From Isoetes taiwanensis (Eukaryota > Streptophyta > Lycopodiopsida > Isoetales > Isoetaceae): a stretch of 64,000 nt of DNA. Both the position numbers and the translations under genes were made by a program. The DNA lies in the NCBI GenBank assembly GCA_021234155.1, contig JAJEKV010000590.1:1-64000 (forward strand), read 5' to 3'. Below are positions 33,438-44,583 of this stretch, piece after piece. The notes below the pieces were generated by a model. It was not told where the DNA came from. It was given only the letters and a program-made list of their open reading frames with translations, and searched no databases. Positions within the stretch are counted from its first letter, which is position 1. Every line of letters begins with the position of its first letter.

Positions 33438-33763
33438 TGTAACAATTGTGTATAATGTGTCAATTTAATCGCTTTTAAACTTTTACATTTCTTATGATAA
33501 TGCTCATAAGCAATTGTATTATCTTGATTTCTTCCACGATCTCAAACAAGGTATTGGTTTTTACTTGGCGCAAAAACATATCAATCAATCACTTTTCATA
33601 TTGTGGAAACATAGGAAAGCTTTTCCAGTTTGTACTAGACACAATAGGGAAACTGGAATGCCAATATAACTTGGTTGGATTCCATAATTGATCTTTTAAA
33701 ACTGAGTAATTTCAGAAAGAATTATTTGCATATTCTTAATTATTGAATCAATTAAATTTGAAT

Positions 33764-33837
33764 TGGTTTCGCCCAGATTTGAACTAGAGACCTTCAGTGT
33801 GTGAGACTGACATGATAGCCAACTACACCACAAAACC
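33764..33837 (-). tRNA. tRNA-Val(CAC)
   Basis: 74 nt, all stems pair (one extra G-T in the T stem and one in the acceptor). Confidence 0.88.
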
Positions 33838-33986
33838 ATTGCATAAGTAAAAACAGCTAATACTCTTGACATATATCATGAGAGCAGCTCGAATTTGGCG
33901 CATAATGGTACTGGAATTGCTGGGTTTTGTCTTGAACACATTGGCCTATTCTCCAATTGAGGTAGAAGAATGTCTTTACTCAATAT

Positions 33987-34060
33987 GGTTTTGTGGTGTA
34001 GTTGGTTATCACATCTGTCTAACACACTGAAGGTCTCCGGTTCAAGTCCGGGCAAAGCCA
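33987..34060 (+). tRNA. tRNA-Val(AAC), one stem mismatch
   Basis: 74 nt; T-T at pair 29-41, otherwise consensus. Confidence 0.82.
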
Positions 34061-34387
34061 TGTAACAATTGTGTATAATGTGTCAATTTAATCGCTTTTA
34101 AACTTTTACATTTCTTATGATAATACCCATAAGCAATTGTATTATCTTGATTTCTTCCACGATCTCAAACAAGGTATTGGTTTTTACTTGGCGCAAAAAC
34201 ATATCAATCAATCACTTTTCATATTGTGGAAACATAGGAAAGCTTTTCCAGTTTGTACTAGACACAATAGGGAAACTGGAATGCCAATATAACTTGGTTG
34301 GATTCCATAATTGATCTTTTTAAAAAAAAGGTAATTTTGAAAGAATTATTTGCATATTCTTAATTATTGAATCAACTAAATTTGAAT

Positions 34388-34468
34388 TGGTTTTGCCTAG
34401 ATTTGAGGGGGAGACCTTCAATTAGAGGTGAAAGGGAAGGACGTGATAGCCAACTACACCACAAAACC
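34388..34468 (-). pseudogene. tRNA-Val pseudogene
   Basis: 81 nt; purine insertions in the anticodon arm; T arm destroyed. Confidence 0.65.
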
Positions 34469-34615
34469 ATTGCATAAGTAAAAACAGCTAATACTCTTGA
34501 CATATATCATGAGAGCAGCTTCGAATTTGGCGATAATGGTCTTGGAATTCTTTGGGTTTTGTCTTGAACACATTGGCCTATTCTCCAATTGAGGTAGAAT
34601 GTCTTTACTCAATAT

Positions 34616-34691
34616 GGTTTTGTGGTGTAGTTGGTTATCACGTCAGTCCTAACACAAGAAAAGGTCTCCGGTTCAAGTCCGGGCAAAGCCA
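34616..34691 (+). pseudogene. tRNA-Val(AAC) pseudogene
   Basis: 76 nt; extra bases in the anticodon loop and stem; acceptor and T arm intact. Confidence 0.65.
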
Positions 34692-35020
34692 TGTAACAAT
34701 TGTGTATAATGTGTCAATTTAATCGCTTTTAAACTTTTACATTTCTTATGATAATGCTCATAAGCAATTGTATTATCTTGATTTCTTCCACGATCTCAAA
34801 CAAGGTATTGGTTTTACTTGGGAAAAACATATCAATCAATCACTTTTCATATTGTGGAAACATAGGAAAGCTTTTCCGGTTTGAAAATACTAGAACACAA
34901 TAGGGAAAAGGGAATGCCAATATAACTTGGTTGGATTCCATAATTGATCTTTTAAAACAAAGTAATTAGAGGAAAGAATTATTTGCATATTCTTAATTAT
35001 TGAATCAACTAAATTTAAAT

Positions 35021-35098
35021 TGGTTTTGCCTATCATTTGAACTGGAGACCTTTGAAAGTGTGTGAGACTGACGTGATAGCCAACTACACCACAAAACC
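35021..35098 (-). pseudogene. tRNA-Val(CAC) pseudogene
   Basis: 78 nt; CAC loop present, insertions in the anticodon stem and T arm. Confidence 0.65.
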
Positions 35099-35247
35099 AT
35101 TGCATAAGTAAAAACAGCTAATACTCTTGACATATATCATGAGAGCAGCTTGAATTTGGCGCATAATGGTACTGGAATTGCTGGGTTTTGTCTTGAACAC
35201 ATTGGCCTATTCTCAAATTGAGGTAGAAGAATGTCTTTACTCAATAT

Positions 35248-35321
35248 GGTTTTGTGGTGTAGTTGGTTATCACGTCAGTCTAACACACTGAAGGTCTCTG
35301 GTTCAAGTCCGGGCAAAGCCA
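35248..35321 (+). tRNA. tRNA-Val(AAC)
   Basis: 74 nt, fully foldable; one G-T in the T stem. Confidence 0.9.
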
Positions 35322-35645
35322 TGTAACAATTGTGTATAATGTGTCAATTTAATCGCTTTTAAACTTTTACATTTCTTATGATAATGCCCATAAGCAATTG
35401 TATTATCTTGATTTCTTCCACGATCAAACAAGGTATTGGTTTTTACTTGGCGCAAAAACATATCAATCAATCACTTTTCATATTGTGGAAAAATAGGAAA
35501 GCTTTTCCAGTTTGTACTAGACACAATAGGGGAACTGGAATGCCAATATAACTTGGTTGGATTCCATAATTGATCTTTTAAAACTAAGTAATTTCAGAAA
35601 GAATTATTTGCATATTCTTAATTATTGAATCAACTAAATTTGAAT

Positions 35646-35720
35646 TGGTTTTGCCCAGATTTGAACCGAGACCTTCAAAGTGTGAGAGACCGACGTGATA
35701 GCCAACTACACCACAAAACC
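35646..35720 (-). pseudogene. tRNA-Val pseudogene
   Basis: 75 nt; anticodon region shifted by insertions. Confidence 0.65.
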
Positions 35721-35869
35721 ATTGCATAAGTAAAAACAACTAATACTCTTTGACATATATCATGAGAGCAGCTCAAATTTGGCGCATAATGGTACCGAAT
35801 TGCCGGGTTTTGTCTTGAACACATTGGCCTATTCTTCAATTGAGGTAGAATAATGTCTTTACTCAATAT

Positions 35870-35941
35870 GGTTTTGTGGTGTAGTTGGTTATCACGTCTA
35901 CCTAACACATCAAGGTCTCCGTTCAAGTCCGGGCAAAGCCA
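35870..35941 (+). pseudogene. tRNA-Val(AAC) pseudogene
   Basis: 72 nt; anticodon stem broken, T arm one base short. Confidence 0.65.
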
Positions 35942-36305
35942 TGTAACAATTGTGTATAATGTGTCAATTTAATCGCTTTTAAACTTTGTAACAATTGTGT
36001 CAATTTAATCGCTTTTAAACTTTTACATTTCTTATGATAATGCCCATAAGCAATTGTATTATCTTGATTTCTTCCACGATCTCAAACAAGGTATTGGTTT
36101 TACTTGGGCAAAAAACATATCAATCAATCACTTTTCATATTGTGGAAACATAGGATGTCTTTTTTCCAGTTTGTACTAGACACAATAGGGAAACCTGGAA
36201 TGCCAATATAACTTGGTTGGATTCCATAATTGATCTTTTAAAACTGAGTAATTTCAGAAAGAATTATTTGCATATTCTTAATTATTGAATCAACTTGATT
36301 TGAAT

Positions 36306-36380
36306 TGGTTTTACCCAGATTTGAACTGGAGACCTTCAGTGTGTGAGACTGGACGTGATAGCCAACTACACCACAAAACC
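36306..36380 (-). tRNA. tRNA-Val(CAC), one extra base
   Basis: 75 nt; consensus except for one inserted base before the anticodon stem. Confidence 0.7.
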
Positions 36381-36537
36381 ATTGCATAAGTAAAAAAATA
36401 GCTAATACTCTTGACATATATCATGAGAGCAGCTCAATTTGGTGCATAATGGTACTGGAATTCTTTGGTTTTTGTCTTGAACACATTGGCCTATTCTCCA
36501 ATTGAGGTAGAAGGGAAAGAAAAAAAAAACTCAATAT

Positions 36538-36611
36538 GGTTTTGTGGTGTAGTTGGGAAAAGGGGAGGTATGGGGGAAAATGAGCTCAAAGAAAAGGGGG
36601 GGGCAAAGCCA
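36538..36611 (+). pseudogene. tRNA-Val remnant with purine middle
   Basis: 5' half and 3' acceptor strand intact; the anticodon and T arms are replaced by purine-rich sequence of about the same length. Confidence 0.65.
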
Positions 36612-36968
36612 TGTAAAATTGTGTATAATGTGTCAATTTAATGGGCTTTTAAACTTTTTACATTTCTTATGATAATGCCCATAAGCAATTGTATTATCTT
36701 TGAATTTCTTCCACGATCTCAAACAAGGTATTGGTTTTTACTTTTTACAAAAACATATCAATCAATCACTTTTCATATTGTGGAAACATAGGAAAAAAAA
36801 AGGGAAAGTTTGTACTAGACACAAAGGGTTTTGTGGAATGCCAATATAACTTGGTTGGATTCCATAATTGATCTTTTAAAAAGGGAAGTGTATAAGAAAA
36901 TGAGCAATTGGGAAAATTTCAAAAAGAATTATTTGCATATTCTTAAATTGAATCAACTAAATTTGAAT

Positions 36969-37038
36969 TGGTTTTGCATATTAGATTTTGAAAAGGAGAC
37001 CGAGCTGAATAGGTTTTAGCCAACTACACCACAAAACC
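36969..37038 (-). pseudogene. tRNA-Val/Helitron blended copy
   Basis: The acceptor and D arm of the tRNA flank words of the purine-Helitron 3' region (ATTAGATTTTGAAAAGGAG, GAGCTGAATAGGTTTT). Confidence 0.55.
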
Positions 37039-37192
37039 ATTGCATAAGTAAAACTTATGCCCTCAACTCTTTTGACATATATCATGAGAGCAACTCGAAT
37101 TTCACGCATAATGGTACTGAAATTGCTGGGTTTTGTCTTGAACACATTGGCCTATTCTCCAATTGAGGTAGGAGAATGTCTTTACTCAATAT

Positions 37193-37266
37193 GGTTTTGT
37201 GGTGTAGTTGGTTATCACGTCAGTCTAACACACTGAAGGTCTTTGGTTCAAGTCTGGGCAAAGCCA
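37193..37266 (+). tRNA. tRNA-Val(AAC), wobble-rich T stem
   Basis: 74 nt; anticodon arm consensus; the T stem relies on several G-T pairs. Confidence 0.75.
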
Positions 37267-37593
37267 TGTAACAATTGTGTATAATGTGTCAATTTAATCG
37301 CTTTTAAACTTTTACATTTCTTATGATAATGCTCATAAGCAATTGTATTATCTTGATTTCTTCCACGATCTCAAACAAGGTATTGGTTTGTTACTTTAAA
37401 AAAACATATCAATCAATCACTTTTCATATTGTGGGAAACATAGGAAAGCTTTTTCAGTTTTGTACTAGACACAATAGGGAAACCGGAATGCCAATATAAC
37501 TTGGTTGGATTCCATAATTGATCTTTTAAAACGAAGTAATTCAAGAAAGAATTATTTGCATATTCTTAATTATTGAATCAATTAAATTTGAAT

Positions 37594-37667
37594 TGGTTTT
37601 GCCCAGATTTGAACTAGAGACCTTCAGTGTGTGAGACTGACGTGATAGCCAACTACACCACAAAACC
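37594..37667 (-). tRNA. tRNA-Val(CAC)
   Basis: 74 nt, fully foldable, one G-T in the T stem. Confidence 0.9.
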
Positions 37668-37816
37668 ATTGCATAAGTAAAAACAACTAATACTCTTGAC
37701 ATATATCATGAGAGCAGCTCGAATTTGGCGCATAATGGTACTGGAATTGCTGGGTTTTGTCTTGAACACATTGGCCTATTCTTCAATTGAGGTAGAATAA
37801 TGTCTTTACTCAATAT

Positions 37817-37892
37817 GGTTTTGTGGTGTAGTTGGTTATCATCGCGTAAGGCCTAACACACCAAGGTCTCGGTTCAAGTCCGGGCAAAGCCA
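37817..37892 (+). pseudogene. tRNA-Val pseudogene
   Basis: 76 nt; anticodon arm rewritten, acceptor and T arm good. Confidence 0.65.
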
Positions 37893-38127
37893 TGTAACAA
37901 TTGTGTATAATGTGTCAATTTAATCGCTTTTAAACTTTTACATTTCTTATGATAATGCCCATAAGCAATTGTATTATCTTGATTTCTTCCAGTTTGTACT
38001 AGACACAATAGGGGAACTGGAATGCCAATATAACTTGGTTGGATTCCATAATTGATCTTTTAAAACTGAGTAATTTCAGAAAGAATTATTTGCATATTCT
38101 TAATTATTGAATCAACTAAATTTGAAT

Positions 38128-38201
38128 TGGTTTTGCCCAGATTTGAACTGGAGACCTTCAGTGTGTGAGACTGACGTTATAGCTAACTACACCACAAAAC
38201 C
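38128..38201 (-). tRNA. tRNA-Val(CAC), D-arm changes
   Basis: 74 nt; anticodon, T and acceptor arms intact; two D-arm changes, including one of the conserved loop Gs. Same variant as 40009-40082. Confidence 0.75.
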
Positions 38202-38335
38202 ATTGCATAAGTAAAAACAACTAATACTCTTGACATATATCATGAGAGCAGCTCGAGTACTGGAATTGCTGGGTTTTGTCTTGAACACATTGGCCTATTC
38301 TTCAATTGAGGTAGAATAATGTCTTTACTCAATAT

Positions 38336-38409
38336 GGTTTTGTGGTGTAGTTGGTTATCACGTCAGTCTAACACACTGAAGGTCTTCGGTTCAAGTCCGG
38401 GCAAAGCCA
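38336..38409 (+). tRNA. tRNA-Val(AAC)
   Basis: 74 nt, fully foldable, one extra G-T in the T stem. Confidence 0.9.
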
Positions 38410-38765
38410 TGTAACAATTGTGTATAATGTATCAATTTAATCGCTTTTAAACTTTGTAACAATTGTGTATAATGTGTCAAACTTTTACATTTCTTATGAT
38501 AATGCCCATAAGCAATTGTATTATCTTGATTTCTTCCACGATCTCAAACAAGGTATTGGTTTTTACTTGGCGCAAAAACATATCAATCAATCACTTTTCA
38601 TATTGTGGAAACATAGGAAAGCTTTTCCAGTTTGTACTAGACACAATAGGGAAACTGGAATGCCAATATAACTTGGTTGGATTCCATAATTGATCTTTTA
38701 AAACTGAGTAATTTCAGAAAGAATTATTTGCATATTCTTAATTATTGAATCAACTTAATTTGAAT

Positions 38766-38839
38766 TGGTTTTACCCAGATTTGAACTGGAGACCTTCAGT
38801 GTGTGAGACTGACGTGATATCCAACTACACCACAAAACC
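38766..38839 (-). tRNA. tRNA-Val(CAC)
   Basis: 74 nt; one D-loop change and a G-T at pair 7-66; otherwise consensus. Confidence 0.85.
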
Positions 38840-38988
38840 ATTGCATAAGTAAAAATAGCTAATACTATTGACATATATCATGAGAGCAGCTCGAATTTGG
38901 TGCATAATGGTACTGGAATTGCTGGGTTTTGTCTTGAACACATTGGCCTATTCTCCAATTGAGGTAGAAGAATGTCTTTACTCAATAT

Positions 38989-39062
38989 GGTTTTGTGGTG
39001 TAGTTTGTTATCACGTCAGTCTAACACACTAAAGGTCTCTGGTTCAAGTTTGGGCAAAGCCA
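38989..39062 (+). tRNA. tRNA-Val(AAC), D-loop damage
   Basis: 74 nt; a conserved D-loop G is changed to T, and the T and anticodon stems are weaker. Confidence 0.6.
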
Positions 39063-39388
39063 TGTAACAATTGTGTATAATATGTCAATTTAATCGCTTT
39101 TAAACTTTTACATTTCTTATGATAATGCCCATAAGCAATTGTATTATCTTGATTTCTTCCACGATCTCAAACAAGGTATTGGTTTTTACTTGGCGCAAAA
39201 ACATATCAATCAATCACTTTTCATATTGTGGAAACATAGTAAAGCTTTTCCAGTTTGTACTAGACACAATAGGGAAACTGGAATGCCAATATAACTTGGT
39301 TGGATTCCATAATTGATCTTTTAAAACTGAGTAATTTCAGAAAGAATTATTTGCATATTCTTAATTACTGAATCAACTAAATTTAAAT

Positions 39389-39462
39389 TGGTTTCGCCCA
39401 GATTTGAACTGGAGACCTTCAGTGTGTAAGACTAACGTGATAGCCAACTACACCACAAAACC
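39389..39462 (-). tRNA. tRNA-Val(TAC)
   Basis: 74 nt; anticodon loop CTTACAC gives TAC. The stem has one G-T. A second TAC copy, about 9.3 kb from the first. Confidence 0.83.
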
Positions 39463-39611
39463 ATTGCATAAGTAAAAACAGCTAATATTCTTGACATATA
39501 TCACGAGAGCAGCTTGAATTTGGCGCATAATGGTACTGGAATTGCTAGGTTTTGTCTTGAACACATTGGCCTATTCTCAAATTGAGGTAGAAGAATGTCT
39601 TTACTCAATAT

Positions 39612-39684
39612 GGTTTTGTGGTGTAGTTGGTTATCACGCGTAACCTAACACATCAAGGTCTCGGTTCAAGTCCGGGCAAAGCCA
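39612..39684 (+). pseudogene. tRNA-Val pseudogene
   Basis: 73 nt; anticodon arm rewritten; T arm intact. Confidence 0.65.
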
Positions 39685-40008
39685 TGTAACAATTGTGTAT
39701 AATGTGTCAATTTAATCGCTTTTAAACTTTTACATTTCTTATGATAATGCCCATAAGCAATTGTATTATCTTGATTTCTTCCACGATCAAACAAGGTATT
39801 GGTTTTTACTTGGCGCAAAAACATATCAATCAATCACTTTTCATATTGTGGAAAGATAGGAAAGCTTTTCCAGTTTGTACTAGACACAATAGGGGAACTG
39901 GAATGCCAATATAACTTGGTTGGATTCCATAATTGATCTTTTAAAACTGAGTAATTTCAGAAAGAATTATTTGCATATTCTTAATTATTGAATCAACTAA
40001 ATTTGAAT

Positions 40009-40082
40009 TGGTTTTGCCCAGATTTGAACTGGAGACCTTCAGTGTGTGAGACTGACGTTATAGCTAACTACACCACAAAACC
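40009..40082 (-). tRNA. tRNA-Val(CAC), D-arm changes
   Basis: 74 nt; same D-arm variants as 38128-38201, showing shared descent. Confidence 0.75.
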
Positions 40083-40231
40083 ATTGCATAAGTAAAAACA
40101 ACTAATACTCTTGACATATATCATGAGAGCAGCTCGAATTTGGCGCATAATGGTACTGGAATTGCTGGGTTTTGTCTTGAACACATTGGCCTATTCTTCA
40201 ATTGAGGTAGAATAATGTCTTTACTCAATAT

Positions 40232-40305
40232 GGTTTTGTGGTGTAGTTGGTTATCACGTCGGTCCTAAACACACAAGAAGGTCTGTTCAAGTCCAGGCAA
40301 AGCCA
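40232..40305 (+). pseudogene. tRNA-Val pseudogene
   Basis: 74 nt by chance; indels in the anticodon arm and a shortened T stem. Confidence 0.6.
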
Positions 40306-40676
40306 TGTAACAATTGTGTATAATGTGTCAATTTAATCGCTTTTAAACTTTGTAACAATTGTGTATAATGTGTCAATTTAATCGCTTTTAAACTTTTACA
40401 TTTCTTATGATAATGCCCATAAGCAATTGTATTATCTTGATTTCTTCCACGATCTCAAACAAGGTATTGGTTTTTACTTGGCGCAAAAACATATCAATCA
40501 ATCACTTTTCATATTGTGGAAACATAGGAAAGCTTTTCCAGTTTGTACTAGACACAATAGGGAAACTGGAATGCCAATATAACTTGGTTGGATTCCATAA
40601 TTGATCTTTTAAAACTGAGTAATTTCAGAAAGAATTATTTGCATATTCTTAATTATTGAATCAACTTGATTTGAAT

Positions 40677-40750
40677 TGGTTTTACCCAGATTTGAACTGG
40701 AGACCTTCAGTGTGTGAGACTGACGTGATAGCCAACTACACCACAAAACC
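40677..40750 (-). tRNA. tRNA-Val(CAC)
   Basis: 74 nt, consensus except a G-T at pair 7-66. Confidence 0.9.
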
Positions 40751-40870
40751 ATTGCATAAGTAAAAATAGCTAATACTATTGACATATATCATGAGAGCAG
40801 CTCGAATTTGGTGCATAATGGTACTGGAATTGCTGGGTTTTTGTCTTGAACACATTGGCCTATTCTCCAA

Positions 40871-41517
40871 TTGAGGTTGAAGGGAAAGAAAAAAGGAAAA
40901 GGAGGGCGGAAAGGGGGGGAGGTAAGGGAAAATGAGCACAAAGAAAAGGGGAGAGGGAAATGAGAAAAGAGAAGCAGAAAAGGGCAAGGGATAAAGAGGA
41001 AGAGGATGGGGAAAGAAAGAAAAAGGGCATATGAAAAGGTGGGGAAAAAAGAACGAACAAAAGGGGATGGGAAAAGGGAAAGGGAAAGTGAAGGAAAAGA
41101 AAAAGGAAGGGGTAAAAGAAAGGGAAAAATGGGAAGGGCGAGGAAAGGATGAAAAAGGAAAGGAAAAAAATCGTCAGAAAAAAAGGAAAGGAAAAAAGGG
41201 AAAGGGAAGGGAAGTGAACGGAGAAGGGGGTTAAAAAAGGAAAAAAAAAAGAAGAAAAAAAGAAGATGTGTAGGAAAAATAAGAAAAATGGGAAAAGGAA
41301 AAAGGGAAGTGTATAGGGAAATGAGGGAAAAGGGAAATGTGGAATAGAGCAAAAGGCAAAGGTAATAGGAAGGGTATCGTCTGCACAAAAGCCTCTTAAA
41401 GATCAACAATGCTGGGCTTGGTTTCTATCATATTAGATTTATGAAAAGGAGTCTGAGCTGAATAGGTTTTCGTCCATATAGATTTCCAACTTATGCCCAG
41501 CAACACTGGGCACCAGT
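40871..41517 (+). mobile_element. Purine-rich Helitron-like element, second full copy
   Basis: About 500 bp of GGAAA-rich sequence, then the same 3' region as 31270-31424, ending with a good hairpin (TGCCCAG-CAACA-CTGGGCA, 41494-41512). The CTAG is missing: CACCAGTA runs straight into the array (TATCATGAGAG). Opposite-strand long frames are low complexity. Confidence 0.65.
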
Positions 41518-41632
41518 ATATCATGAGAGCAACTCGAATTTGGCGCATAATGGTCTTTGAAATTCTTTGGGTTTTGTCTTCAACACATTGGCCTATTCTC
41601 CAATTGAGGTAGGAGAATGTCTTTACTCAATA
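41518..41632 (-). repeat. Array stub left of Helitron E
   Basis: 115 bp of divergent spacer, ending ACTCAATA directly at the Helitron E 3' terminus. The tRNA it belongs to begins at 49802. Confidence 0.9.
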
Positions 41633-43110
41633 CTAGTAATGGTGCCCAGCGTTGCTGGGCATTCGTTGTGTGTTTGTTAATGTTTTTATTGCAATAAAAA
41701 ATGTGTGCAAGAAGTTTTTTATTAGTGGAATAAAAAAATATTCAATACATAGTTATAGTGCCCAAAGGTTAACTTGGTATTAGTACAATGTAAGAAATTT
41801 CTATTATAGAAACTAAGGGGCTATTTCATCCCGTAGAATTTCTTTGTAGACTACATTTGAGTGAACCTCCTTTTTTTTTTAGCAGTGTTCTTTGTCTTGA
41901 GGTTTCTTGCATGTATACCTTCAAACCGTGTTGTGTAGTGCACCTTGAGAATGCGACATAGAGCTGGCCGTGGTGCGAATATCGAGTTGGTAGGTAGATG
42001 CCAACGGAGGTCATTGACCGGCCCTTGTGACTTGTTTATGGTCATCGAGAATGCAAGTCGCGACGGGAACCGCTTTCGCTTTGAAGGGGAGGAGGTCGGA
42101 ATTATCCGATGGCTCCAGTGTTATCCTTGGTATGAGGACCCGCGGTTCCTTTGTAGGTGCCAGTGATTGTTTCGCGCATCTATGATTCTTGGGCGCGCTT
42201 TGATTACACCGGAGGCGGGTGCCATTGCAGACCGCCTTTGGGTTCATGTTTCGAGTAGGATGATGATGGCACCATCCTTGATATGTAACTTGCGGTGGCA
42301 TGCCGGAAGGAGTCGTGGTTGATGAACTCAATTGGGAAATCTTTGTAGCATCTTCGCTTTCCGCAATGATGGCATCTATACTGTGGTAACGCATGGAGTT
42401 GTCCATTCAACCTTAGGAGGACCTTATTGTTGATTCTCGCCGTGTCTTCATTCTTTTTGGAGTCAAGATGGCCTTGTCATACAATAGGTGCACATTTGCC
42501 TCTGTTATTTTCTTTGCCAAGATGTTGTCAATCAACTCGCCTTCTACCACGCATTCTTCGTGTATCTCAACCAAGTCGCGATCGAAGTCCCGACTCATTG
42601 TTCATCCGCTCCCCATTACCGAAGTCGAAAGCAACCAATTTGAGAAGATTTGCTCGCCTTTTCCGACCCGCATGTTTTGTGTCGCTTTGTGGGTTTTGAA
42701 ATTAATCCACAATGGGTTTCTCTTGACACACTTCGAGATGATTTCGCCTTTGTTGCACGCTTTGATCACGTGCAATTGTTGTCGAAAAATCTCCGCCGCC
42801 GGTGAGCATTATCATTCCCCAAACGGCCTGTCATCTTGGCGTGATCTCACGTGAACCCCGTCGACGGCAGTGAGTGCTTCATGTATGTGTCATCCCCATT
42901 TCGCCCCATACCATGATGCTTGCCTTTCTAAGTACCTCTCGCTTTGTTGGCTTGTTGCACGAAAGTGCAGAGGTTGCCTCTTGTGTGAGGTTGAGTGGTA
43001 ACTTGAACGCCGAATGAACAGTTTGTGCTCCTTTCAATAGGAGGTCGGCAATGCCTGTCCAAGCATCGATATAACATCCACGCCGCATCCTCTTAGTATG
43101 CTGATCGATC

Positions 43111-43146
43111 GTTGAAGAGGAATGTTTTACCTGCGGCCTCCCCGGC
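43111..43146 (-). other. Helicase Walker A region, frameshifted
   Basis: The minus strand encodes AGEAAGKTFLFN in one frame, corresponding to the G-x-G-x-x-G-K-T-F motif of Pif1-type helicases. The upstream VDG and the downstream TGIADLLL are in a different frame, so a single-base indel lies at the motif. Confidence 0.75.
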
Positions 43147-44568
43147 CATCCACATTGATACATGGGGCTTGATGCCGGCTGATTGCATCGAGGATAATGT
43201 CGGCTATGTGCTTCTTCGCTTCCGCTGAGCTTGCCGTAGTTTTCTTTGTCCTTCTTCTTTCAACTCCTTTTCTGCATCGAAGGTGGGTTCATTTGGGAGA
43301 TTGCCTAGAATGTCTATCCGTGGTTCTCGCAGTCCAAGTTGTTGGCATGTGCAGCCGCTCATTTGGAAGATGTCGTCGATGTCCTTCAGTGCATGGTTAT
43401 AAGCCTGCTCTGGTGGCATCTTCCGTTGGTAGTCTTCTGTCAGGCTGTCCTTGAAGAGGTCCCACAGCCGCATTGGATCTTGTGGGTCATTATATAGGCA
43501 AATGAATGCTAATGTCCGGGCGAAGCGGATTGGCATCTGAAAGACGACGATGCGCCTTCGAAGCGCTTTCTCCCATTCGCATCGCCTTCCAATAAGCCGA
43601 GCTCTTTGGCAGCTTCCTTGAAAGTTGAACATAGTTTCCCATTAACAGTGCGCATGTCTTCGAAGCTGGTTGCGCCCTTGATATGTAGCAATAGAAGACG
43701 GAGGTAATAGCGCTCACCATCCTTAGGGCTCACGTTGTACATCCGTAATGAGCTTGAACTTCCTCCCTTTTTTCCGTGACGCCCCCGCCGCGGAATGTAT
43801 AGTGTTGGGGATTTTCGGATAAGTGTATTCACGCAAGGGCCGGGTCGTTTTGTTGAGTTCAAACCATGCACCAACATTGTTTGCTTTTTGCATCCGCCGC
43901 CGATGGCTTGTCTTTCATGGCCTTCCCGATAATAGATGCCTTTGGTTGTTTGGTAAGTGAACAGTAGCCTGTGGTAATCGTGGTGGGAGTTGCCATGCAT
44001 CTTGAACCGTGATAGCCTCCACATTGCTTCAATTGCGTAGACGATCTCGCGGTCAAGGTATTGCTCCACCTCGCCCCAATTGAATGTGGATGTGGATTCC
44101 CCGTAGGTTCTTCGCTGACCTTGATGGATGCTCGATCATGCCCTTTGTGGATGTACTTATAGATATACTTCACGCCGCCAACGCTAAAACACCGTTTCTA
44201 CATTGATATGTGCCTCGCATTTTTTCAAGCAGCCACCATTGTGGGGAACTATCCATCCGTTGTCAATAGGGCTGTTGCCCCTCATGAAGTGGCCTCGTAT
44301 CCCGCCTTTCTATACCTGGGTAGCCATTTGTGTTGACTTTGGTATTGTCATTGAATGGCTTTGGAAATCCTTTTGTGCATTCCTTCGCTGGATTGCCTTC
44401 CTTGGCTTGCATGCAAGGAGCATTTGTTGAGGGGCCGCATGGACCATGGACCATATGCTTGATGACGATGTTTTGCGATTGGGATTTTTGGGCCCGGATC
44501 TCGCCTTGTAATGTCCGGCCAATGGCATCGCTATCCCGGATCTTGTCTTCTTGTTCGAGAATCATGAG

Positions 44569-44583
44569 GAGGTGGCAATGTGG
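44569..44583 (-). other. Rep HUH motif
   Basis: PHCHLL: the two histidines that bind the metal ion in HUH nucleases are both present. Confidence 0.85.

Larger units (their letters stand above)
31425..40870 (-). repeat. Right arm of tRNA-Val array, main segment
   Basis: About 15 units in reverse orientation. Units at 32.75-33.25 kb and 36.51-37.08 kb are blends of the tRNA unit and the purine-rich Helitron. Duplicated AACTTTGTAACAATTGTGT segments near 35980, 38455 and 40350 and shared variants mark higher-order repeats. 37981 onward lacks about 120 bp of the long spacer. Confidence 0.93.

Noticed and set aside
33253-33438. Repeated 61-codon frame antisense to the AAC tRNA (starts MALPGLEPETF)
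   Set aside because: It is the translation of the tRNA complement; its conservation is explained by the tRNA.
33494-33691. Repeated 65-codon open frame in the long spacer (starts MIMLISNCII or MIMPISNCII), present in many units
   Set aside because: A second frame over the same bases is equally open, there is no codon-level constraint visible, and it is broken in many units. It follows from the AT-rich repeat, not from a gene.
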